From positions 1 to 11,107 of the forward strand of contig CAKSUQ010000035.1 of the NCBI GenBank assembly GCA_934502625.1: DNA of 11,107 bases, read 5' to 3'. Positions within the stretch are counted from its first letter, which is position 1; each line of letters opens with the position of its first letter. This document shows, in pieces, positions 1 through 5,239 of this stretch. The notes beneath the pieces were generated by a model. That model made no database searches and had not been told where the DNA came from. It was given only the letters and a program-made list of their open reading frames with translations. A program made the translations under genes and the position numbers. The DNA comes from an uncultured Gemmiger sp. GTDB taxonomy: Bacteria; Bacillota; Clostridia; Oscillospirales; Ruminococcaceae.

Positions 1-11
1 AAAACGCGGTC

Positions 12-112
12 GGGGCGGGGATCTGCTCCGCCCGTGGCCGTTTGCCCATTGCGGCGCTTTCCCGGAAAAGCGAGGAAACAGCAATTTTGCGGGCGGAGCA
101 GAGCCCCGCCCC
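12..112. repeat. GC-rich inverted-repeat element
   Basis: Two 23-base arms at 12-34 and 90-112 are reverse complements except for one position (A21 against the C expected). The 55-base interior contains a smaller CGCTTT/AAAGCG hairpin. No open frame here looks like a gene. The size, palindromic form and intergenic position resemble the interspersed palindromic units or small non-autonomous elements common in gut Firmicutes genomes. That family placement is inference, since only one copy is in the window. It could also act as a terminator-like structure for a gene to the left of the window, but no T-run follows it. Confidence 0.6.
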
Positions 113-171
113 TACAAATTCGCAACAAAGACGGTATTCTTATCCGGGGTAAGGTACTTTTTCGACAGTCT

Positions 172-198
172 GTGCCTTCCCCCTGAGGGGGAAGGCAC
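172..198. repeat. Perfect 12-bp hairpin, intergenic
   Basis: GTGCCTTCCCCC at 172-183 pairs perfectly with 187-198 across a three-base loop. It lies between the GC-rich inverted repeat and the first promoter and is not followed by a T-run on either strand, so it is a poor intrinsic terminator. It is more likely another copy of an interspersed palindromic repeat. The rest of 1-240 shows no gene. Confidence 0.5.
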
Positions 199-241
199 TC
201 CCTAATTTGTTCCCAATTTGTTACCATTTCTTTGCAATGTC

Positions 242-270
242 TTGACGCAGCGTCCATACTGTGTTACAAT
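242..270 (+). promoter_or_regulatory. Sigma-A type promoter for the surface locus
   Basis: TTGACG at 242-247 and TACAAT at 265-270 are separated by 17 bases, and a TG one base before the -10 box (262-263) adds an extended -10 element. Transcription would start near 277, giving a leader of about 88 bases before the ATG at 365. Just upstream, AATTTGTT is repeated at 204-211 and 215-222, one helical turn apart, and could be a regulator site. Confidence 0.75.
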
Positions 271-286
271 ACAGAAAGTATAAATC

Positions 287-313
287 ACGATGCTGTGCTG
301 TTGCATCGTTTTT
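287..313 (+). promoter_or_regulatory. Leader hairpin with T-run (possible attenuator)
   Basis: ACGATGC at 287-293 pairs with GCATCGT at 303-309 across a nine-base loop and runs into five T residues at 309-313. It sits between the predicted transcription start and the first gene. It could act as an early terminator or attenuator, or as a 5' stabilising stem. No leader peptide or known riboswitch form is visible. Confidence 0.35.
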
Positions 314-364
314 CTATAAGATTCACAACCCGATAAAGACTGAAAATAAGGAGGCGTTTTCTCG

Positions 365-700
365 ATGAAACGCTTTTTTTGTGCGGCCTTTTTTATCGCC
401 GTCGTTGCGCTGCTGGCTGCCTGCGGCGCGTTGAATACTACATCTGCCGCTGCGCAGGCCACGGCCACCCCCACCAGCTCGACCTCCCGCACCCAGAAGA
501 ACGACTCCACCGTCAAGGTCAACGAGACGGCGGCCAAGGTCGAAGTCGTCACTGCCCAAAGCACCCAGACGCCGGAATCCACCGCCGCCCCGGCAGAGCC
601 TACCCCCGCAACCGGGGATTTCCCCGTGATGTATCTGGCCGGTGTGGTCGGGTTGATCCTGATCTGCTCGGCAGGTCTTTTGATGCTGCGCAAAATTTAA
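365..700 (+). CDS. Small surface protein with lipobox and sortase-like tail
   Basis: This 111-aa exported protein has no recognised family. Residues 1-19 form a basic then hydrophobic signal sequence ending in a lipobox, LLAAC, with Cys20 as the candidate lipidation site. Residues 25-80 are a low-complexity Thr/Ser/Ala/Pro spacer. Residues 80-85 read TPATGD, followed by a hydrophobic segment (about 88-106) and RK near the end, which is the layout of a sortase sorting signal in degenerate form. The ATG at 365 has AAGGAGG at 348-354. A class B sortase begins 64 bases downstream behind a terminator, so it is a likely substrate or partner. The oddity is two anchoring signals on one short chain. 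Signal peptidase I could instead cut after the Ala-rich stretch near residue 30, or the C-terminal helix may simply remain as a membrane anchor. The coding call is secure and the function is unknown. Confidence 0.8.
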   Translation: MKRFFCAAFFIAVVALLAACGALNTTSAAAQATATPTSSTSRTQKNDSTVKVNETAAKVEVVTAQSTQTPESTAAPAEPTPATGDFPVMYLAGVVGLILICSAGLLMLRKI

Positions 701-706
701 ATTTTC

Positions 707-729
707 AACGCCCTGCGGGGCGTTTTTTT
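707..729 (+). terminator. Intrinsic terminator after the small surface gene
   Basis: AACGCCC at 707-713 pairs with GGGCGTT at 718-724 around a four-base loop, followed by a run of T residues to 729. It begins seven bases after the stop codon of the small surface gene. The sortase downstream has no obvious promoter of its own in the short gap, so it probably depends on read-through. That would keep sortase transcripts below those of the upstream gene. Confidence 0.8.
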
Positions 730-764
730 GTTTATGCACTGCTTTTTGTAAGGAGGTTTGCACC

Positions 765-1718
765 ATGCCCAGACGCTACCGCAGGCTGCGCGGGGACACG
801 GCGTACTATCCCTTCGCCGCGCGCACCGGGCTGCGCGCCCGCCAGCGCCGCCGGGCACGGGCGCTGCGCGCGCTGGGGCTAGCCTTGCTGGCCGCAGCGG
901 CGGCGCTGCTCATCCGGCAGACGGTTTTTCGCGGCGGTCAGCCGGACGCCCCTGCCCCCCTGCCGACGGCTGCACCCGTGGCCGTCTCCACCGCCGAAAG
1001 CGCCCGCGTCACCGTGCAGCCGCTGGCCGCAACGCGGGACGCCTTGGCCGCCACGCAGGAGGCCGACAGCGACGCCCACACCGCGCCGGAAGCAACCTCT
1101 GCGCCGCAGGCGGACGCCGCGATTTTGCCGCAGTACCGCGATTTGTACGCGCAAAACCCCGATCTCGTGGGCTGGCTGCGCATCGACGGCACAGGCATCG
1201 ACCTGCCCGTCGTGCAGACGCCCGGCGACAACGAATACTACCTGCGGCGCGGCTTCGACCGGCTGTATGCTGTCGGCGGCACGCTGTTTTTGGACGAGCG
1301 CTGCTCCACAGACCCCGATGCCCCGACGGCGAACTGGCTGATCTACGGCCACAACATGCGGGACGGGTCGATGTTCGGCCAGCTGGTGCGCTACCGCGAC
1401 GTGGATTTTTACAAGGCGCACCCGACGTTCACCTTCGACACGCTCTACGAGAGCGGCACATGGCAGGTCGTGGCCGCGCTGGACACGACCCTTGGCGCGG
1501 ACGAGCTGCCCTACTACACATTTTTCGACGCCGACACTAAGCTCGACTGGCGGCGCAGGGTCGAGGCCGTCACGGCGCTGGCGCTCTACGACACCGGTGT
1601 CACGCCGGAATACGGCAGCCAGCTGCTGACCCTGTCCACCTGCGGCACGCCCCGCACCGACACCGACGCCCGCTTTGCCCTGCTGGCCGTACAGGTCGAA
1701 CAAACGCGAAAAAATTAA
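765..1718 (+). CDS. srtB: Class B sortase (membrane cysteine transpeptidase)
   Basis: Sortases cut a C-terminal sorting motif of exported proteins and join them to the cell wall precursor at the outer membrane face. This 317-aa protein has a very Arg-rich cytoplasmic start (residues 3-36), one membrane helix (about 36-51) and an Ala/Pro/Thr linker to about 118. The catalytic domain follows. The visible triad is His196 in IYGHNM, Cys293 in TLSTC and Arg303 in DARFALLAV. The domain opening LVGWLRIDGTGIDLPVVQ and the wording around the Cys fit class B better than class A. In clostridial species class B enzymes recognise P-x-T-G type motifs (established for Clostridioides difficile), which agrees with TPATGD, IPSTGD and IPQTGD in this window. 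The start is set by AAGGAGG at 750-756. It lies between two candidate substrates. Class is confident; exact substrate set is inferred. Confidence 0.93.
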   Translation: MPRRYRRLRGDTAYYPFAARTGLRARQRRRARALRALGLALLAAAAALLIRQTVFRGGQPDAPAPLPTAAPVAVSTAESARVTVQPLAATRDALAATQEADSDAHTAPEATSAPQADAAILPQYRDLYAQNPDLVGWLRIDGTGIDLPVVQTPGDNEYYLRRGFDRLYAVGGTLFLDERCSTDPDAPTANWLIYGHNMRDGSMFGQLVRYRDVDFYKAHPTFTFDTLYESGTWQVVAALDTTLGADELPYYTFFDADTKLDWRRRVEAVTALALYDTGVTPEYGSQLLTLSTCGTPRTDTDARFALLAVQVEQTRKN

Positions 1719-1737
1719 AATCATTGGATGTGACCCG

Positions 1738-1777
1738 TTGCAAATTGACTTATCCGGGCGTATACTGTATTAAGTAT
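1738..1777 (+). promoter_or_regulatory. Probable promoter of the large surface gene
   Basis: TTGCAA at 1738-1743 and TATACT at 1761-1766 are 17 bases apart. An alternative pair is TTGACT at 1745-1750 with TATTAA at 1768-1773, also 17 apart. ATACT at 1762-1766 and AGTAT at 1773-1777 form a short inverted repeat over the -10 region, which could be an operator. The 131-base gap between the sortase stop and the next ATG supports separate transcription. Confidence 0.5.
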
Positions 1778-1849
1778 GTATTTACCTTAACGGAACGGAG
1801 GCCGACGGCAGGCCATCCCCGGTTTGCCGCCCCTAAGAAAGGAGAACAG

Positions 1850-4729
1850 ATGAAAAGGCATTCGATCCCCAAGCGCTTCTCTGCGCTGATGCTGGCCGCA
1901 GCCATGACAGTGTCCCTGTCCACCGCTGCGCTGGCCGCCCAGCCGGACGAAGCCTCCGCCGTTTCTTCCGCCGGGGCTCAATCCCTCGGCAGCATGGAGG
2001 AGACCAGTACCCCCCCCCAAGAGCTTTCGCTGAATGAGCAGACGCTCACGCCCCCGGAACCCGACGCCGACGACGGCGCGGCGGACGAGGCAACCACCTA
2101 TGAGTTGTCCACGGACAGCATCGCCACCTACAGCGCGGGGGTTGACCCCTCGCTGACTGTGGCGGCGCAGAGCGAGACTTATATTGATGTACCGACTGAA
2201 GGGTTGGTCATCAAGAATGGCGTTTGCACGGGTCTTGATTCGACCTGGCGCAGCAACAATTCGCTGCAGAGCGGCCAGTATTACAGGCTTATCATTCCTA
2301 ATACGGTAACGTCGATTAAGGAATATGCATTCAACAGCACTGAGTGTGGCGAAATTATTGGCTCTATTGATTTTTCAAATGCCACAAACCTCGAAAAAAT
2401 AGAAGATTACGCATTTTCTCGGCAGTCAAATTTAACCGGCCTGTTGGATTTTTCCCATACGAAAGTATCTGTCATTGGCAAGCTCGCTTTTAACGGCAGC
2501 GCCATCACGGGTGTGATTTTGCCTGACACCCTGACCCAGTTAGGTACCAGCGACACAGATGGTGGTGCCACCTTTGCATCCTGCAAACAGCTTCAGTACA
2601 TTAGAACCGCAAGCAGCGATGGAAACGCCGTTTTTGAGCTGCCTGCCAACTTAACCAGCATCGGAAAAGACTCTTTCCGTGATTCTTTCGCGAATCCAAT
2701 TCAAATCAAAATTCCAGCCACTGTCGATGCAATCGGTAGCTATGCTTTTGCCTCTGACAACATCGAGCAAATCGTCGTCGAGCGTGAATCCGGCTTTAGC
2801 AATTACAGTGGAAGGTCGTTTATCAACTGCCCCGTTGTCATCATGCACAACCAAAGTAGTTATAATGAGCTTATGGATATTCGGGATTCCGACCTGAGTG
2901 AACTCTGCTACCCCATTGATTTGATTTTCAAAGACACCGACATCACCCAGCGGAAGCTGAATAACCAGAACATTCAATACGAACTGAACTCTGAGACCGG
3001 CTTCTGGGAGCTGAATGCAAATTATACCCTGCCGGAGCCGCCTGCGGGCGTCGATGTCCCGGAGGGATTTACCGCTACATGGCAGCTGAGTGGCAAGAAG
3101 CTGACAAACACTTCCAAGCTGAACGTAACAGGCGAGTCTGCAACCGTCGGCTATGATTTGGCTCTCGCCGCACCCACCATTGAATATGTGAAGAACGGTG
3201 AGGTGCAGGACTCGAATACGATCAACGTCAAGCTGAAGACGTCGGGAACGCAGACCGTCGGCATCAAGCTTTCCCATCCTCTTTTGGATAAAGAGTTGGC
3301 GGAAGACGAGGAGGTCGCAGTTTTCTACTCATGGCAGGACGTCAAGAATCGCACCTATGGCCCGCGCGACACAGAAGAGCCCGACATTTTCAATAAGACA
3401 GTAGAAGGTTTATCCGAAATTCCCATCAATAAACTTGAGGACGCACGACCGGGTTGGCCAGACGAATATCGTGTCTATTTCGCGCTCGGCTATGCAAAAG
3501 GCGAGAAGACCTATTGGTATGAATCCGACCTCATAACATTGAACGTCACCACCGAGCAAGCCCCCGTCTATACCGTCTCCTATGACCTGAGCGGCGGCAC
3601 GACTTCCGACGACAGCCTTTACGCCGATGTCCCCGTCGAGGAGGGCGACACCGTAACGCTCCCCGCCGCGCCCACAAAGGACGGCATGGTCTTCACCGGC
3701 TGGAGCGATGGCACCAACACCTACCCCGCCGGGCAGAAAGCCACGATCACCGCTGCCACGGCCTTTACCGCCCAGTGGCAGTCCGTCGAGGATTGGAGCA
3801 AAGACCCCGACGACAACAGCGGCGGTAAGCTCGATATTGACGTCGACGTGCAAGTGGACGTGCAGGTCAACGCCGACGCTTCCGCCAGCGTGACCGAGAC
3901 CGACAAAACCGCGCTGTGCGACAGCATCCGCGCCACCTTGGCCGACATCGCCAGCGGCAAAACCCCCGCCGGGATGCAGGCCGCCTATGTGCAGAAGCTG
4001 CACGACCTGCTGACCCTCGGTGCTTCCCACATCGACACCGACGTTACGGTCGAGGCCGCGCTGGAACCGACCCCCACCGAAGCCGAACTGAAGGCCGCGC
4101 TGGGCAGCCAGCTGGCCGCAGGCGAGACCGCCCAGCTTTGGATGCTGCGTGTGCGCCTGACGACCGTCGCCAAGGACGGCCAGAACGAGCTTTCCCGCGT
4201 GGAGAAGGTCGTGCTGAGCCAGACCAGCCCCATCACCTTTGCGCTGACGACCGGCCTGAATCTGGACGGCAAAAACGTGCGTGTGCTGTTTGTACACGAT
4301 AACGCCGTCGAGACCGCGCCCAGCAGCGTGACCGACGCCGCCAACGGCACGGTGACCGTGACGGCCAGTAAGTTCTCGCCCTATTACGTCCTGAGCAAGG
4401 CGAAGTCCGCCCCCACCCCGGACGACAAGGGCAACACCGCCACCCCGACCCCCGCGCCTACCGCTGAGCCGAAGCCGACGACCGCCCCCACGGCAAAACC
4501 GTCCGCCGGCAGCACCCCCGCGCCCGCCGTGCAGACCGCACAGGCAACCGCCGCACCTACGTCGCCCCCTGCCCCCACGGCACAGGCCGCAGCGCCTACC
4601 CCGACGGTGCAGCCCGCCTCCGCCATCCCCAGCACCGGCGACGGGTCGTCCCCGCTCGCCCTTGCCGCCGTGGCGCTGGCCGCGCTGACCGGTCTTGGCG
4701 TGACCGCCCGCAAGAAGAAATCGAAATAA
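1850..4729 (+). CDS. Sortase-anchored leucine-rich-repeat surface protein
   Basis: This 959-aa secreted wall protein probably mediates contact with host, mucus or other cells; its ligand is unknown. Residues 1-30 are a signal peptide ending ALAA. Residues 31-115 are acidic and low complexity. Residues 145-335 carry BspA-like leucine-rich repeats of the type I-P-x-x-(V/L)-x-x-I-x-x-x-A-F. Residues 574-643 form one Listeria-Bacteroides repeat with FTGWSDG and ending TAQW. Residues 660-850 are not recognised. Residues 853-925 are a Pro/Thr/Ala wall-spanning stalk. IPSTGD at 926-931, a hydrophobic stretch at 935-952 and RKKKSK complete a sorting signal. AAAGGAG at 1838-1844 and the signal peptide fix the ATG at 1850. 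An in-frame TTG at 1724 would add 42 residues and bury the signal, so it was rejected. GC content drops sharply in the repeat region (about 37% at 2341-2400) and reaches about 80% in the stalk. A C9 run lies in codons 54-57. Confidence 0.92.
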   Translation: MKRHSIPKRFSALMLAAAMTVSLSTAALAAQPDEASAVSSAGAQSLGSMEETSTPPQELSLNEQTLTPPEPDADDGAADEATTYELSTDSIATYSAGVDPSLTVAAQSETYIDVPTEGLVIKNGVCTGLDSTWRSNNSLQSGQYYRLIIPNTVTSIKEYAFNSTECGEIIGSIDFSNATNLEKIEDYAFSRQSNLTGLLDFSHTKVSVIGKLAFNGSAITGVILPDTLTQLGTSDTDGGATFASCKQLQYIRTASSDGNAVFELPANLTSIGKDSFRDSFANPIQIKIPATVDAIGSYAFASDNIEQIVVERESGFSNYSGRSFINCPVVIMHNQSSYNELMDIRDSDLSELCYPIDLIFKDTDITQRKLNNQNIQYELNSETGFWELNANYTLPEPPAGVDVPEGFTATWQLSGKKLTNTSKLNVTGESATVGYDLALAAPTIEYVKNGEVQDSNTINVKLKTSGTQTVGIKLSHPLLDKELAEDEEVAVFYSWQDVKNRTYGPRDTEEPDIFNKTVEGLSEIPINKLEDARPGWPDEYRVYFALGYAKGEKTYWYESDLITLNVTTEQAPVYTVSYDLSGGTTSDDSLYADVPVEEGDTVTLPAAPTKDGMVFTGWSDGTNTYPAGQKATITAATAFTAQWQSVEDWSKDPDDNSGGKLDIDVDVQVDVQVNADASASVTETDKTALCDSIRATLADIASGKTPAGMQAAYVQKLHDLLTLGASHIDTDVTVEAALEPTPTEAELKAALGSQLAAGETAQLWMLRVRLTTVAKDGQNELSRVEKVVLSQTSPITFALTTGLNLDGKNVRVLFVHDNAVETAPSSVTDAANGTVTVTASKFSPYYVLSKAKSAPTPDDKGNTATPTPAPTAEPKPTTAPTAKPSAGSTPAPAVQTAQATAAPTSPPAPTAQAAAPTPTVQPASAIPSTGDGSSPLALAAVALAALTGLGVTARKKKSK
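2010..2018 (+). repeat. C9 homopolymer, candidate phase-variation tract
   Basis: Nine consecutive C residues span codons 54-57 (Thr-Pro-Pro-Gln) of the large surface protein, shortly after the signal peptide. With nine the frame is open. With eight, the next stop is the TGA after TTTCGC, five codons past the tract. With ten, it is the TGA after GCTGAA, six or seven codons on. Slipped-strand change here would therefore switch the protein off. The reading-frame consequence is seen directly; that switching occurs is inference. Confidence 0.6.
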
Positions 4730-4738
4730 TCCCTGACC

Positions 4739-4780
4739 CGCCGCCCGCCGGAGCCTCACCCGCCCCGCCGGGCGGCGTTC
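4739..4780 (+). terminator. Probable terminator of the large surface gene
   Basis: CGCCGCCCG at 4739-4747 pairs with CGGGCGGCG at 4769-4777 across a GC-rich 21-base loop, beginning ten bases past the stop codon. The following TTCTGTTAT is only weakly T-rich, so efficiency is uncertain. Confidence 0.5.
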
Positions 4781-4805
4781 TGTTATAAAACCCGTCCCAT
4801 CCCCC

Positions 4806-4834
4806 TTGACATTTGCCCGCAAAGCAGGTATAAT
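4806..4834 (+). promoter_or_regulatory. Consensus promoter of tRNA-Leu
   Basis: TTGACA at 4806-4811 and TATAAT at 4829-4834 both match the sigma-A consensus at every base and are exactly 17 bases apart. The tRNA begins 19 bases after the -10 box. Such a perfect promoter suits a stable RNA gene. Confidence 0.92.
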
Positions 4835-4852
4835 AATCAAGTACTTTTCCGA

Positions 4853-4936
4853 GCCGGTGTGTTGGAATTGGCAGACGAGACGGACTCAAAATCCGTTGGT
4901 GGTGACACCGTATGGGTTCGACCCCCATCACCGGCA
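4853..4936 (+). tRNA. tRNA-Leu (anticodon CAA)
   Basis: The acceptor stem GCCGGTG (4853-4859) pairs with CACCGGC (4929-4935), with A4936 as discriminator. The anticodon arm ACGGA/TCCGT encloses CTCAAAA, giving anticodon CAA, which reads UUG codons. A long variable arm, as expected of class II tRNA-Leu, precedes the T arm with GGTTCGACCCCC. The 3' CCA is not encoded. The gene has its own consensus promoter and terminators, and the region just downstream carries a recombinase remnant, consistent with past use of this tRNA end as an integration target. Confidence 0.95.
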
Positions 4937-4942
4937 TTCCTT

Positions 4943-4976
4943 ATACCTAAGCCTTTTAGCGGCTTAGGTATTTTTT
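4943..4976 (+). terminator. Intrinsic terminator of tRNA-Leu
   Basis: TACCTAAGCC at 4944-4953 pairs perfectly with GGCTTAGGTA at 4961-4970 across a seven-base loop, followed by six T residues at 4971-4976. It starts seven bases past the tRNA. Confidence 0.9.
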
Positions 4977-4979
4977 GTG

Positions 4980-5019
4980 TGGCAGACAAGATTTCGGCTT
5001 GTCTGCCATTTTGTCTGCC
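4980..5019. repeat. GGCAGACAA repeats, second hairpin near tRNA
   Basis: GGCAGACAAG at 4981-4990 pairs with CTTGTCTGCC at 4998-5007, forming a 10-bp hairpin followed by ATTTT. A further copy of TTGTCTGCC in the second orientation is at 5011-5019, twelve bases after the first. It may be a backup terminator. Because three copies of one nine-base motif lie between a tRNA 3' end and an integrase remnant, they may instead be recombinase binding sites of an old attachment site (inference). Confidence 0.5.
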
Positions 5020-5023
5020 GCTT

Positions 5024-5089
5024 TTACCCCAAGATGTGAGCGTAAATATTGGCTGTGGTGGAAAAGCCGGAATGCCCCAGCCACATCTG
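5024..5089 (-). pseudogene. C-terminal remnant of a tyrosine recombinase
   Basis: Read on the minus strand, 21 codons ending in TAA at 5024-5026 include LGHSGFSTTANIYAH. This is the signature end of the tyrosine recombinase (phage-type integrase) catalytic domain: the LGH box holds the active-site His and the Tyr of IYAH is the nucleophile position. The frame is closed immediately upstream by TGA at 5090-5092, and beyond that lies a C9 run and no continuing domain. So only the last part of the gene survives and it cannot be active. Its 3' end faces the tRNA-Leu, the usual arrangement for an element integrated at a tRNA. The match is short, but both catalytic residues are in the right spacing. 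Confidence 0.75.
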
Positions 5090-5101
5090 TCAGGCCGGAT
5101 A

Positions 5102-5110
5102 CCCCCCCCC
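5102..5110. repeat. Intergenic C9 homopolymer
   Basis: Nine C residues lie just upstream (in the minus-strand sense) of the recombinase remnant and between it and the terminator of the sensor operon. It is in no intact gene and overlaps no visible promoter, so it is probably a by-product of decay rather than a switch. Confidence 0.5.
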
Positions 5111-5120
5111 TAAAGTAAAA

Positions 5121-5162
5121 CAGCACCAGCCGTCACGTCACCGTGACGGCTGGTGCCGTTTT
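5121..5162. terminator. Bidirectional terminator of the sensor operon
   Basis: A perfect 15-bp stem (5123-5137 with 5142-5156) has a four-base loop. On the minus strand it follows the kinase stop codon by about 80 bases and leads into TGTTTTACTTTA. On the plus strand CGTTTTA follows. It marks the end of the kinase transcript, so no further gene belongs to that operon. Confidence 0.75.
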
Positions 5163-5239
5163 ATAGGCGCAACGGCAGCAGCGCTCGAACCAGCAAAATA
5201 TGCGCCTTTGCCAATTCCTGATTCTGAAAAAATAGCGTA

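Noticed and set aside
1724..1849. In-frame upstream TTG start that would lengthen the large surface protein by 42 residues
   Set aside because: It has no good ribosome-binding site, would push the signal peptide inward, and covers the promoter-like sequence. The ATG at 1850 has AAAGGAG and begins a normal signal peptide.
3410..4840. Long minus-strand open frame opposite the surface protein
   Set aside because: Its translation is Gly/Arg-rich low complexity, a mirror of the Pro/Ala/Thr-rich coding strand. The plus strand has clear domains, a ribosome-binding site and a sorting signal.
4981..5019. Possible short CRISPR-like array from the GGCAGACAA repeats
   Set aside because: Repeats are only nine bases, in mixed orientation, and without regular spacers or cas genes.
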